Positions 8,801-16,738 of a stretch of DNA of 42,467 nt are shown here, piece after piece (the stretch's first letter is position 1; each line of letters begins with the position of its first letter). The notes beneath the pieces were generated by a model. The model searched no databases. It was not told the DNA's origin and saw nothing but the letters and a program-made list of their open reading frames with translations. Position numbers and translations under genes: made by a program. The stretch lies in NCBI GenBank assembly GCA_029554865.1, contig JAKPUX010000129.1:1-42467 (forward strand), read 5' to 3'. Origin of the DNA: a bacterium. GTDB taxonomy: Bacteria; Zhuqueibacterota; Zhuqueibacteria; Residuimicrobiales; Residuimicrobiaceae.

Positions 8801-11410
8801 TGCCTGGCTCCGGATGAACACCGCCGTGATGCTGATTTCGGCTACCGCTCCAACTATGGCAGCATCGGCGATTTCGTCTGGTTCGACATCAACCGCGACG
8901 GCCTGCAGGATCCCGGTGAACCCGGCATTCCCAATGTCCTGCTCCGCCTCGAGGAGATCAACACCGGCGAGACCGCCAAGCAGCTCACCAACTCTGAAGG
9001 CAAGTACCTCTTCAGAACCCTGCTGCCCGGCGAATATCGCGTCTATGTCGATGTCTCGACTCTGCCAGAAGGCTATTTCCTCACCTCAGGCCGCAGCGAA
9101 TTCATTATCTCCCTCGGCGATCAGGAAAACTATCGCGAGGCTGATTTTGGCTACTGGCGCGAGGATGCCGGCTGCGACAAGCTCGTTCTGGCCTGGTACG
9201 AACCGTGGTATGACCACGCCAGCGCCGATTCCTCCCTGCGCCACTGGAAGCCGGAATACAAGGGCGGACAGGCTGATACCAGTCTCTTCGAGTTCTTCTC
9301 ATCTCGCGATCCCCTGGTTTGGGAGTATGATATCCTCCTCGCCTGGGCCTCCGGCATCGATGGTTTCGTCGTCGACTGGTTCGGAGAGAAATCGTATGAA
9401 AATACCGGGATCAAGGGGCTTCTGGATACAGCCGACCGGCTGTGGCAGCGCTATAACGGCCAGGGTTTCAACTTCCAGATCATCTGCTCCTACAACGAAC
9501 GCTCGACCGGCGCCATCGACTCCAATATGGTCTATATCGCCGACTCGCTCATGACCCATCCCGCTTATTGGGGCACCCGCGAGGGACGCCGCCGGCCGCT
9601 CTGGATCTACAATCAGCCGGAGGTGAACATCCTGCCCGAAACCTATCGTGTCGTGGCGGATACCACCCTGCCCAAGGATGCCTTCCTGGCCTGGAATGGC
9701 ACTGAGGACGAGATCTTCATCCCCATGGACGTGGTCTATCCCTGGGTGCAGACCCTGCCCGAAAAGTGGGACGACCTCACCGGCAAGGATTGGGGCAAGC
9801 CCTATCTGGACCAGTTCTATGCACGGGCCAATTCTCTCGCCGCCCAGGGCACTCTCCTCTTCGGCGTGCGCAGTGTCTGGCCGGGATATGACGATCGCAG
9901 CTGGACCCTCGGCGACAAACACTGGATGTCCCGCCGCGATACCCTCACCTACCGCTGGACCTGGGAGGAGGCCTTTGGCTACAAGGGCGCACTGGATATG
10001 CCGTGGATCCTGATCGAAACCTGGAATGACCACAACCGCGGCAGCGCCATCCAGCCCTCTCTGGAATGGAATTACAATTTCATCGTCAAAACCCGCGACT
10101 ATGTGCGCAAGCACAAGAACGACTGCCGCGACTATGACTTTGAAAACCTCGGCTTGCTCGTGCCGCAGCATATCCACCAGGCGCGCATCGCCGCCCGGCT
10201 GCGTCCGGACCAGGCTGCTGCCATCGAAGCCAAAGTGGAAAGGGCCATGGATCTCTTCTTCGCCCGCCGCCACCTCGATGCCATCTCCCTGGCTGATGAT
10301 GCCGCCGGCATCGCGCCGAACAAGCTCACTGTCATCGAAACCCCGCTCACTGGCATCAAAATCTGCTGGGAGCCGGCCGCCCACGCCTCGGGTTATGTGC
10401 TCTATACCGCCAAGGATCGCAGCTATTTCGAGCCCTGCTCCTTCATCCGGCCCGATTCGCTCTACCTCGGCAATGTCACCGAGTACACCCTGCAGCGCCT
10501 GGACCGCGACAAGCTCTACCTGGCTGTCGTGCCGGTCAATCAGGTCATCAATCCCTTCGCCAACGGCGCCTGGTTCCGGAATAACCTCACCGGCGCCGAT
10601 GTGACCAGCACCGTCGCCACGGCCGCCAATGCTGAGGAGTTGAAACCCAACCAGCTCGTCTATATCACCGGCACTCCGACTCACACCAAGGAGGGCTGGG
10701 AGAAGGCTGTCGACGGCATCACGGAAGGATGGAGCGGTACTGTGACGGCCCTCTCGCCCGAGTACGGTAACGCCCAGAAATCCCCGTGGGCTATCTTCGG
10801 ATTTGCGGACGGTGGCCTCTACAAGTTCAACTACCTTGTCCTGCAAACCGACAACGGCAGCGAAGATGACAGCGAACCCGGCCGTCAGACCGCCCGCTTC
10901 AAGGTGCTGGTTTCCACCGCGAGCACCGAAGAGGCCGATTTCAAGGAGGTTTATACCTCCCGGATCAAAAGCGGCGAAGAAACCTGGTACGCCCTGGGCG
11001 CCAATGTCAAGGCCCGCTACGTCAAGCTGGTCCTCCTCGAACCGGTCTACAGCCTCTACCGGCAGGTGGTGGAGTTCCAGGTCCAGACCAAGGGCCGCAT
11101 CGGCGCTGTGCCTGCGAACGAGAGCGAGGAGATCGCGGAGATTCCGCAGACCTTCAAACTCGAAAACAACTATCCCAATCCCTTCAATGGAACGACCAAG
11201 TTCCGCTATCAGCTGCCCGCACAGGTCCGCGTCTCCCTCAGGATTTACGACGTCCTCGGCAGGGAAGTGGCGGTGCTGGTCGACCAGGAGCAGGCGCCCG
11301 GCATCTATGAAACCGCCTGGCGCCCGAACGAAATGGCGAGCGGCATCTACTTCTACCGCCTTGTCGCCGGAAGCTACACCAGGATCCAGCGCATGCTCTA
11401 CCTCAAGTAA
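2831..11410 (+). CDS. Giant secreted modular protein: DUF11-like repeats, 11 SdrD-B-like repeats, GH99-like domain, discoidin-like domain, sorting tail
   Basis: 2859 residues. I chose ATG 2831 because AAGGAG lies 9 nt upstream and the protein then opens with a signal peptide (Arg-rich start, hydrophobic core, AQA cleavage near residue 42); the frame is open further upstream but without such signals. Order: several DUF11-like beta domains (about 43-850); eleven SdrD-B-like repeats of about 103-128 residues, each starting GDxVWxDxDxDGxQDxGE (about 855-2111), probably a calcium-stabilised stalk; a GH99/WbsX-like TIM-barrel domain (about 2115-2440; AWYEPWYD, GIDGFVVDWFG, ETWNDHNRG); a fibronectin-III-like part; a discoidin-like domain (AVDGITEGW, RYVKLVL); and a FlgD-like/type IX sorting tail (NNYPNPFNGTT ... 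RMLYLK). A role as a surface-displayed or secreted glycan-binding or glycan-cleaving protein is inferred. The usual GH99 WNEWxEG motif is altered, so catalysis is uncertain. Confidence 0.85.
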   Translation: MDQNLILGLFYRHRRVLGTWSRAVLRMLVFSALFLMPTMAQAVVNLKITKLADEGTVASGATITYRIQYTVASTTENAINAVITDVLPVELAASASDVTLEGDDFVASALYTAATRTARFVFQSPLAAGTTGTILVKARFPLGTTLDGTTTDNIATFTADNSDTTTSPVATVTSTATFRMTPVKDRAAGGALDQQTTYRLRLRNPSPNVGGLDLLNTVIVDSLPAGVVFVSATNGGVYDSTANTVTWNLGTVAVGSTSTSYPAEVRVTVIFPSSVFGTGQSIVNHMFFSGTPRGEEPVSGSTTVTNTLTEATAGLTLSKSNTTTSNLAPIGSSYIYRLNIANAGYFPLDSVYVQDAVPPQLELNSLQGRGEVWYQTSLNSSWTRYGASSYSNLTTIPVSSLGLAAGEYVTAVRYYIGTVPYPFTGWSSGSQPGYTATVLAVDRAGNTVMPGNSIVNTASLFYKYETTSFTKTAKNTVIVYDGDARPRIEKSNITPAANKPGQTVTYDLYLRNVLPAVDPLQNPVIADLLEPNLTYVEGSWTLNSAPAGTPAPLFEKIDNFNSTGRTLLRWSWSGASAYNLASNTGIHIRFSATLGSTILPASKVNNTAYIAGFDNPTFDFGGAQRQLPDSYDLDIDNNTTEIFAASNAVVITVGELATLESVKWVKGQSDSSWTRYPDTGWTVPGGTADYKLIVKNVGNVPVSKVVVIDILPFIGDAGVIDLSPRESEWRPNLTGTVSGPSGITVYYSTSGNPNRPEVEPAGPPGSEPPNWTTDPPADITSVRSLKIDFDGLVLQPQQSVELRWSMRAPVGAPDDGEIAWNSFGFVAFRTDDNTQILPAEPFKVGIAIKPGLGAAYGDYVWLDNNLNGTQDEGESGVNGITVRLYEAGADGQPGTSDDYLIATNVTGDNMEGKPGYYLFPELIPGNYFTQFELPAGYFFTPGIGSDPATNSDVNKATGRTPATQIVLAEKDTTWDAGVYRADASYGNRVWLDSDRDGVQDPGEAGVADVRVVLYRSDKTIIDSTLTDSDGLYQFTNLHPGGYFARFRLPDGYLFSPANSAADDSLDSDPRPATGATDTTFLAASEKDPTWDAGIYLKPAAIGDRVWIDSNRNGVQDTGETGLAGVIVSLLNEAGAVVAVDTTDSNGNYLFDDLTPGNYSIRITKPEGYAFSPMDQGGNDGADSDVSPATGQSALYTLSPDETDLSADGGLYALAALGDYVWDDSDHDGIQESGEAGVLGVTVRLINNAGIQIAATTTDNNGFYHFRDLEPGTYQVQFVAPADFEFTLVNQGSDDAADSDADLSTGKTQQVTLAVGENRLDLDAGIFKPASVGDRVWIDVNGNGIQDAGEAGIAGVTVLIYDGANTLVGSTSTQSDGLYLFDDLLPGTYEIRFLLPAGFIFSPANAGDDAADSDADRITGSTGTFTLAGGDHIRTMDAGIFQPASAGDLVWYDLDQDGLQDAGEPGVPGIIVTLFNAQGNAVATDTTDASGNYLFTELIAGSYTIGFALPDGTIFTTANAGSDDAVDSDPDPVTNRTPAFSLSPGENDLSLDAGLIQLASIGDYVWQDEDNDGIQDAEEQGIGGIQVTLFKANDAQVAQTTTDGSGHYYFTDLLPGDYYVRFVAPPPVILSPQDQGSDDTKDSDAYQVNETTARTQVTTLLPGENDPSWDAGIYLQLASLGSYTWYDIDRDGVREQGELPMSGVTVRLHDPAGALLAQQVTAADGAFLFDRLAPGSYFLSFVPPAGYALTLFTADTTSMVNSDADMSTSRTILTVLGQGENDLTWGAGFYELSSLGDYVWHDVNMNGLQEPGESPVEDVAVTLLNDDGLPVDSTRTDADGFYYFPNLPPGGYALRFTLPAHYIFTGTDQGGNDTRDSDADRTNGRTTDISLGLAVHDSTWDAGLIKLSSVGDYVWEDTDADGVQDGDELGLPGIRIVLTDTLGQPVAETVTDENGNYLFDDVVPGCYIVRVDETTLPRSYVTSTFNNPMTVCLAPDEHRRDADFGYRSNYGSIGDFVWFDINRDGLQDPGEPGIPNVLLRLEEINTGETAKQLTNSEGKYLFRTLLPGEYRVYVDVSTLPEGYFLTSGRSEFIISLGDQENYREADFGYWREDAGCDKLVLAWYEPWYDHASADSSLRHWKPEYKGGQADTSLFEFFSSRDPLVWEYDILLAWASGIDGFVVDWFGEKSYENTGIKGLLDTADRLWQRYNGQGFNFQIICSYNERSTGAIDSNMVYIADSLMTHPAYWGTREGRRRPLWIYNQPEVNILPETYRVVADTTLPKDAFLAWNGTEDEIFIPMDVVYPWVQTLPEKWDDLTGKDWGKPYLDQFYARANSLAAQGTLLFGVRSVWPGYDDRSWTLGDKHWMSRRDTLTYRWTWEEAFGYKGALDMPWILIETWNDHNRGSAIQPSLEWNYNFIVKTRDYVRKHKNDCRDYDFENLGLLVPQHIHQARIAARLRPDQAAAIEAKVERAMDLFFARRHLDAISLADDAAGIAPNKLTVIETPLTGIKICWEPAAHASGYVLYTAKDRSYFEPCSFIRPDSLYLGNVTEYTLQRLDRDKLYLAVVPVNQVINPFANGAWFRNNLTGADVTSTVATAANAEELKPNQLVYITGTPTHTKEGWEKAVDGITEGWSGTVTALSPEYGNAQKSPWAIFGFADGGLYKFNYLVLQTDNGSEDDSEPGRQTARFKVLVSTASTEEADFKEVYTSRIKSGEETWYALGANVKARYVKLVLLEPVYSLYRQVVEFQVQTKGRIGAVPANESEEIAEIPQTFKLENNYPNPFNGTTKFRYQLPAQVRVSLRIYDVLGREVAVLVDQEQAPGIYETAWRPNEMASGIYFYRLVAGSYTRIQRMLYLK
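5395..9165 (+). repeat. Eleven tandem SdrD-B-like repeat units inside the giant gene
   Basis: Units start near 5395, 5779, 6127, 6472, 6817, 7159, 7504, 7861, 8206, 8551 and 8860, so the period is about 345 bp, with the first longer (384) and the last shorter (about 309). Each unit encodes GDxVWxD followed by an EF-hand-like DxDxDGxQDxGE loop and ends near a TWDAGIY or similar strand. The units diverge clearly at DNA level, so this is an old protein repeat, not a recent tandem duplication. Confidence 0.9.
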
Positions 11411-11451
11411 GAGAGTGCAAAAGCAGCGCTGAATTTGCACCATGCCAACGC

Positions 11452-11488
11452 AAGCCGGGATGGCCGAAAGGCCTTCCCGGCTTTTTTT
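11452..11488 (+). terminator. Rho-independent terminator after the giant gene
   Basis: AAGCCGGGA (11452-11460) pairs with TCCCGGCTT (11474-11482), with an inner GGCC-GAAA-GGCC stem-loop, followed by a T run to 11488. It lies about 40 bp after the stop codon. Confidence 0.88.
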
Positions 11489-11583
11489 GAGGCACAAGAA
11501 GCTCAATTTCTTCCGCACAATGCGGAGATTGCTGTTACATATAATACTAAACAGCCTGGCAGTTCACTACAATGAGGAAGCCT

Positions 11584-12117
11584 ATGAAAAAGATCACCGT
11601 TTTGGCCGTCCTGCTGATGGGGGTGGCGCTGATGACCGGCTGCACCCTCTCCAAGGACTTTGTCGTCACCCTGGAGAAAGAATACACCGTCAACTACAAC
11701 AGCACCTCCTACTCAAAGACAGAAATTGTCGATGCCACCAGCTTTAGCGACGATCTGGACAAGTTCGAGGATGATCTCAAATCGGTCAACGTGACCAAGA
11801 TCACCTACACGGTGACCTACTTCAACGGGCCGGCCACCCAGCAGATCACCAGTGCAGTGCTTTCGGTCGCTCCTGCAGAGGGCGGTTCCTTCACTACCCT
11901 GACCACACTGGCGAATGTCAATCTGATGAGTGTTGCCGCGAAGGAGCAGGAGGTGGAGATCGATGAAGCTGGTGAGGAGGTTGTGGAGGATGAACTGCTG
12001 GGGGATGACCACAAACTGCAGTGGAAGTTCTCCGGCACCGCAAACCAGGCCCCGGTCAACTTTAAAATCAAATTCAAGGTGACCTGCAAGGTCAAATACG
12101 AAAAGAAGCTGATTTGA
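11584..12117 (+). CDS. Small lipoprotein of unknown function
   Basis: 177 residues from ATG 11584, chosen because GAGGAAG ends 3 nt upstream; an in-frame ATG at 11572 would add four residues and has no better ribosome site. The N-terminus is a lipoprotein signal peptide with lipobox LMTGC, so Cys20 should be lipidated and the protein anchored in an envelope membrane. The rest alternates hydrophobic and polar residues as in a beta-sandwich, is rich in Thr and Val, and has an acidic stretch (EVEIDEAGEEVVEDE). I recognise no family. It is monocistronic, with its own terminator. An upstream TATAAT at 11540-11545 could be its -10 box, but the -35 region is poor. Confidence 0.75.
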   Translation: MKKITVLAVLLMGVALMTGCTLSKDFVVTLEKEYTVNYNSTSYSKTEIVDATSFSDDLDKFEDDLKSVNVTKITYTVTYFNGPATQQITSAVLSVAPAEGGSFTTLTTLANVNLMSVAAKEQEVEIDEAGEEVVEDELLGDDHKLQWKFSGTANQAPVNFKIKFKVTCKVKYEKKLI

Positions 12118-12121
12118 CGTC

Positions 12122-12151
12122 AAAAAAGCCCCTGAAAAGGGGCTTTTTTTT
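12122..12151 (+). terminator. Rho-independent terminator after the lipoprotein
   Basis: AAGCCCCT, a GAAA loop and AGGGGCTT, flanked by an A run and a T run, so it could act in both directions between the convergent lipoprotein and oligopeptidase genes. Confidence 0.9.
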
Positions 12152-12270
12152 AACCTTGACCTCTGACGGCGCTGCTTTTATGCGCCGCCTTTCGTCCGCA
12201 TACCGTAAACGGGCGCTGGCGAAACGCGCTTAGGCGTGAATATGCCGGAGTGCGGCTGCTTCCTGATCGC

Positions 12271-14145
12271 CTATTTGCGCTTGTCGAGAATCTTTTCGAT
12301 TTCATCCATGGTCCGGTTCATCGCCGACATCGCCTGGGAAAATGGGGCGGTAGTGGTCATATCCACACCCGCCTTTTGAAGCAGTTTGATCGGATAATCC
12401 GATCCGCCCGCGGAGATGAAGGCCAGATAGGACTCCACAGCCCCTTTTTCATGATTGAGGATCTTTTGGGAGAGGGCCGTCGAGGCTGTGAAAGCGGTGG
12501 AGTACTGATAGACGTAATAATTGTAATAAAAATGCGGGATGTAAGCCCATTCCATGGCGTAAAGGTCATCCACAGCGCATATCCCCTCATCAGCCCCGTA
12601 ATATTTCCTGAATATCGATCGGTAAAGTTCGGTCAGTTTGTCCCCGGTCAGGGTTTCCCCCCGCTCCGCGACCTCATGAATGGCCAGCTCGAATTCAGCG
12701 AACTGGGTCTGGCGGAAGAGAGTTCCCTTGATGCCATCAAGATGACTCATCAGCAGGGAGAGGCGGACATCGTCATCCTTGATAGTCTTGAGAATATGAT
12801 CGATGAGCAGGGCTTCATTCAGGGTGCTGGCCACCTCGGCGACGAAGATGGGGTAATCGGCAAGCGGATAGGGCTGGCTGCTGTTGGAAAAGTGGCTGTG
12901 CAGGGCATGGCCGAGCTCGTGCGCCAGGGTGCTGACGTCATTGTACTGTCCGCTGTAATTCATCAGAATGTAGGGGTGCACATCGTAGGCTGAGCCGTTG
13001 GAATAGGCGCCCGAACGCTTGCCGGTGGTGGGATAGAGGTCGATCCAGCGCGAGCTAAAGGCCGTTTCGACCACCTTGTGATACTCTTCGCCAAGAGGGG
13101 CTAACGCGTCCAGAATCAGCTGCCGCGCTTCATCATTGTTATACTGGAGCTCCACCCCCTTGACGACGGGGGCGTAAAGGTCGTGGTAAGCCAGCTGCGG
13201 GACCCCCAACATGCGCTGACGCAGCCGCAGGTAGCGGTGGAAGGTGGGCAGATTTTGGTTGATGCTTCTGACCAGGGCGTGATAGACCTCGACCGGTATC
13301 GCATTGTCATCCAGGGCGGCGGACAGGCTGTTCTCATAGCGGCGCACCCGCGCATAGAACATATCGCGCTTGACGTTGGCATAGAGCTGGGTGCCAAAGG
13401 TGCGACGGAACTGTCCCAGGGTAGAAAAAAAGGCCTGAAAAACCCTCTCACGATCTTCACGGTTGGGCAGGGCGCGATAGCGGCCATAGCCCGCCTGATC
13501 GACCAGGACTGAGGTGCCGTCGACCAGTTTCACCTGGGGATAGGGGAGTTCGGCGTTGCTGAAGATGGAGTAGGTCGAATAGGCGGCGTCGGACATCAGG
13601 CCGGCTTCGGCAACGATCTTTTCCTCCTCGGCAGAGAGCTTGTGGGCCTTGCGCCGCAGCACATCCCGCAGATAAAAGGCATAGACCTTGAGCCCCTGCT
13701 CCTGCGCGATGAACTGATCGATCCGGGCGGAGGTGAGGGAGGCGATTTCGGGTTCAATGAAGGCCAGGCGGCTGGCGAGGTCGACGCCAATCTGGCTCAT
13801 CTCCTGTCGCATTGCCAGGGCCTCGCTTTCACGGGTATCCTGGTCCGAGAGCAGACCCGCATAGGTGGAGAGACGGCCGAAGCGGCGCGATAGCTCGCTG
13901 CGCAGCTCGAGGCAGGCATAAAGATCGCGGGCGGAGTGGGCCACTTTCCCCTGAAAAGCGGTGATGGCCGGGGTGAGCTCATTGAGATCATTCTTGGCCT
14001 TTTGCCAGCTTGCCGCATCCGGATAGAGGTCAGCGGTATTCCAGGTGTGCTCCGGTGGCACTTCAGCGCGCGGCCGGGTTTGGCTCTGCACAACCCCGGC
14101 GGATGTTAACATCAGCATCATAAACAGCACCTCGACATGTTTCAT
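12271..14145 (-). CDS. pepF: Exported oligoendopeptidase F (M3 family zinc metallopeptidase)
   Basis: 624 residues. ATG at 14145 is preceded by AAAGGAG with 8-nt spacing. The M3 zinc site HELGHALH is at residues 409-416 (His409, Glu410, His413), followed by the third-ligand helix (FVAEVASTLNEALL). The whole length is M3B/PepF-like, with an N-terminal helical domain and a C-terminal catalytic domain; family members are about 600 residues. The enzyme hydrolyses short peptides. The oddity is the N-terminus: MKHVEVLFMMLMLTSAGVVQSQ reads as a cleavable signal peptide, so this copy probably works in the periplasm, whereas classical PepF is cytoplasmic. It is transcribed alone and convergent with the lipoprotein gene. 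Family is certain; location is inferred from the signal peptide. Confidence 0.9.
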   Translation of the reverse strand: MKHVEVLFMMLMLTSAGVVQSQTRPRAEVPPEHTWNTADLYPDAASWQKAKNDLNELTPAITAFQGKVAHSARDLYACLELRSELSRRFGRLSTYAGLLSDQDTRESEALAMRQEMSQIGVDLASRLAFIEPEIASLTSARIDQFIAQEQGLKVYAFYLRDVLRRKAHKLSAEEEKIVAEAGLMSDAAYSTYSIFSNAELPYPQVKLVDGTSVLVDQAGYGRYRALPNREDRERVFQAFFSTLGQFRRTFGTQLYANVKRDMFYARVRRYENSLSAALDDNAIPVEVYHALVRSINQNLPTFHRYLRLRQRMLGVPQLAYHDLYAPVVKGVELQYNNDEARQLILDALAPLGEEYHKVVETAFSSRWIDLYPTTGKRSGAYSNGSAYDVHPYILMNYSGQYNDVSTLAHELGHALHSHFSNSSQPYPLADYPIFVAEVASTLNEALLIDHILKTIKDDDVRLSLLMSHLDGIKGTLFRQTQFAEFELAIHEVAERGETLTGDKLTELYRSIFRKYYGADEGICAVDDLYAMEWAYIPHFYYNYYVYQYSTAFTASTALSQKILNHEKGAVESYLAFISAGGSDYPIKLLQKAGVDMTTTAPFSQAMSAMNRTMDEIEKILDKRK

Positions 14146-14279
14146 ATGGTCGGCTCCTTTGGAATGATTGCAGTAATGTACGCATTTTTATGATCGCCGG
14201 CAAGCCTCTTGATGGCGGCAGGAAGTGCATGAGATCCCTCGCCGGCCGGACAGCATGCCCTGCTGTTCAAGAAATGCTT

Positions 14280-14306
14280 TTGAATTAGTCATTTTATTGA
14301 TATATT
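14280..14306 (+). promoter_or_regulatory. Candidate promoter of the NagB/PIG-L gene
   Basis: TTGAAT at 14280-14285 and TATATT at 14301-14306 (15-bp spacer, or TATTAC at 17 bp) in an AT-rich stretch between the divergent oligopeptidase and NagB/PIG-L genes. Confidence 0.35.
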
Positions 14307-14356
14307 ACTCCGGATTTGTCAATATCACTCCAAACCCTTATTGGCGGAAGAGAATC

Positions 14357-16717
14357 ATGGACAAGAAACAGGCGAAACCCGTCTCGTCGCAAGTCGAAAT
14401 GCTGGCCGTGGAACGGAGCGGCCGTAAATTCATCTATGCTCCTCAGGAAAAAATTGCCATCGTCGAGGTGGAAAATTTTCCCATGCTCGGCAAACTCACC
14501 GCTCTCCGCTTCATCGAATGGGTGCAGGAAAATCCTGAGGGCATCATCTCCCTGCCGACGGGGAAAACGCCCGAGCACTTTATAAAATGGGTGACCCGCT
14601 ATTTGCGCGACTGGGAAACCCCTGAGATCCGCAAGGATCTGGAAGCCAACGGCATTGATGCCGGCCAAAAGCCGCAGATGTCCGGTCTGCGCTTTGTGCA
14701 GATCGATGAGTTTTACCCGATCAATCCCACCCAGGTCAACAGTTTTTACCATTACATCAATACCTTTTATGTCCGCGGTTTCGGCCTCGATCCTAAAAAG
14801 GGCCTGCTCATTAATGCCTGGAGCCTGGGTGTCCCCGAGGGTAAAACCCCTGCAGAGGTTTTTCCGGACGAGATCGTCGATCTCTCACTGCGTACGCGCC
14901 AGCCCAAAACCAGGCTGGAAAAGATCCAGCAGAGGGTGATCACCCGCGTTGACCAGTACTGCACCGAATATGAAGCCCAGATCCGCGCCATGGGCGGCAT
15001 TGGTTTCTTTTTGGGCGGCATTGGACCGGACGGCCATATCGGCTTCAACGTCCGCGGCTCAGACCACTTTTCCACTACCCGTCTCACGGCCACCAACTAC
15101 GAGACCCAGGCCGCTGCTGCCTCGGACCTCGGCGGCATTGAGGTTGCCCGCAACCGGCTGGTGATCACCATTGGTCTGGATACCATCACCTACAATCCCC
15201 GCTCTGTTGCGATCATCATCGCTGCCGGCGAGGCCAAGGCCCGCGTCATCAAGGATGCAGTCGAGCAAAGGGCGGACAACCAATATCCAGCCTCCGCTCT
15301 TCACAAACTGCCCAACGCCCGCTTTTATCTCACTCACGGCGCCGCCATCCTTCTCACCGAGAGACGCTATGAAAATGTCACCAAAATGGACCCCATCCCT
15401 GAACATGAGGTCGAACATATCGTCGTGGATCTGGCCAGGGAGAGGAAGAAACACCTCTGGGAACTCGACGAGGAGGATTACGCCTCCATTCGTTCCTCTG
15501 CCCTGGTCCTGAAGCGAAGCGGCAAAAGCCCCATGCAGCTAGGGGAGTATATCGCCGCCCGGCTCAAAAGCAAGATCGAGGAGGGCCTGGCTCCGCTGGA
15601 GGATCACACCTTCCTCCATACCGCCCCCCATCACGACGACATCATCCTGGGATACTGGCCCTACATCATCCACCTGGTGCGCAGCGCCAAAAATGCCCAT
15701 CACTTCACCTACCTCACCAGCGGCTTCAACGCGGTCACCAACACCTACGCCCGCGAGCTGCTCGAAAACCTACAGCGCTTCATCGATACCCAGGAATTCC
15801 AGCATCTCCTCGGCGAGGGTTATTTCGATCCCAACAACGAGCTGGGCCGCAACCGCGATATGTATCAATACCTGGACGGTGTGGCCGCCCACAGCGAGTA
15901 CATGCGGGATGAGGGAGAGGCCCGAAGGCTGCTGCGCAATCTTATCCACATCTTTGAAGAGGGCAGCTCAAGCCAGCTGAAAAACCGCGTTGCCGAGCTC
16001 ATCCTCTATTTCAAGACCCAATATCCCGGTAAAAAGGACCTGCCCTATATCCAGCAGCTCAAGGGAATGATCCGCGAATGGGAATCGGACCTCAAATGGG
16101 GCCACCTCGGGTTCAATTCCAGCCATGTCCACCATCTCCGCCTCGGCTTTTACAAGGGGGAAATCTTTACGGAAAATCCGCAGGAAGATCGCGATGTGGT
16201 GCCGGTGCTGAACCTTCTCAAACAGGTTCAACCCACGGTAGTCACGCTCGCCTTCGATCCGGAGGGGAGCGGCCCCGATACCCACTACAAGGTGCTGCAG
16301 ACCCTGGCCCAGGCCCTGCAGATATATGAAAAGGAGAGCGGCAGGCATGACATCCAGGTCTGGGGCTACCGTAATGTCTGGTTTCGCTTCCATCCCTCGG
16401 AGGCGACCACTATGGTGCCGGTCTCCCTTAACTCTCTTTCCGTGCTCGAATCAGTGTTCGATGCCTGCTTCGGCTCCCAGCGCACCGCCTCATTCCCCAG
16501 CTACGAGTTCGACGGCCCCTTCTCCCAGCTTTCACGAAAGGTGCTGGTCGAACAGTACCAGTGGATGAAACTCTGCCTGGGCCGCAGCTACTTCAACGAG
16601 AGCACCCATCCGCGGCTGCGCGGTGCGCATGGTATGGTCTATCTCAAAAAAATGTCACTGCAGGAGTTCTACTCCCAGTCGATCGAACTGCGCAAGCGTA
16701 TGGAAAGCGCCGAATAA
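14357..16717 (+). CDS. NagB-like glucosamine-6-phosphate deaminase fused to a PIG-L/LmbE-like deacetylase domain
   Basis: 786 residues from ATG 14357, with GGAAG about 7 nt upstream. Residues about 20-390 are a NagB/SIS-like deaminase-isomerase domain (LPTGKTPEHF sugar-phosphate loop; QIDEFYP, like the NagB DEY; GPDGHIGFN with His227). The catalytic-loop Glu of E. coli NagB (GHIAFNEP) is not present; here it reads GHIGFNVR. Residues about 410-700 are a PIG-L-like zinc deacetylase domain: HHDDI at 425-429 corresponds to HPDDE, with Ile instead of Glu, and a later SSHVHH cluster could supply the remaining zinc ligand. Together the domains suggest amino-sugar catabolism (N-deacetylation plus deamination and isomerisation), as in similar two-domain proteins of Bacteroidota. 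Activity of either domain is not guaranteed because acidic residues differ. It is monocistronic, followed by a strong bidirectional terminator. Confidence 0.82.
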   Translation: MDKKQAKPVSSQVEMLAVERSGRKFIYAPQEKIAIVEVENFPMLGKLTALRFIEWVQENPEGIISLPTGKTPEHFIKWVTRYLRDWETPEIRKDLEANGIDAGQKPQMSGLRFVQIDEFYPINPTQVNSFYHYINTFYVRGFGLDPKKGLLINAWSLGVPEGKTPAEVFPDEIVDLSLRTRQPKTRLEKIQQRVITRVDQYCTEYEAQIRAMGGIGFFLGGIGPDGHIGFNVRGSDHFSTTRLTATNYETQAAAASDLGGIEVARNRLVITIGLDTITYNPRSVAIIIAAGEAKARVIKDAVEQRADNQYPASALHKLPNARFYLTHGAAILLTERRYENVTKMDPIPEHEVEHIVVDLARERKKHLWELDEEDYASIRSSALVLKRSGKSPMQLGEYIAARLKSKIEEGLAPLEDHTFLHTAPHHDDIILGYWPYIIHLVRSAKNAHHFTYLTSGFNAVTNTYARELLENLQRFIDTQEFQHLLGEGYFDPNNELGRNRDMYQYLDGVAAHSEYMRDEGEARRLLRNLIHIFEEGSSSQLKNRVAELILYFKTQYPGKKDLPYIQQLKGMIREWESDLKWGHLGFNSSHVHHLRLGFYKGEIFTENPQEDRDVVPVLNLLKQVQPTVVTLAFDPEGSGPDTHYKVLQTLAQALQIYEKESGRHDIQVWGYRNVWFRFHPSEATTMVPVSLNSLSVLESVFDACFGSQRTASFPSYEFDGPFSQLSRKVLVEQYQWMKLCLGRSYFNESTHPRLRGAHGMVYLKKMSLQEFYSQSIELRKRMESAE

Positions 16718-16738
16718 TCTCGCTCCTGATGCTTCCCT

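Noticed and set aside
5395-9165. Regular 345-bp periodicity considered as a CRISPR or DNA satellite
   Set aside because: The period is far too long for CRISPR, and the repeats are conserved at protein rather than DNA level.
9299-11518. Antisense open frame of 739 codons under the GH99-like region
   Set aside because: Explained by GC-rich third positions of the sense gene; it would also read through the sense terminator.
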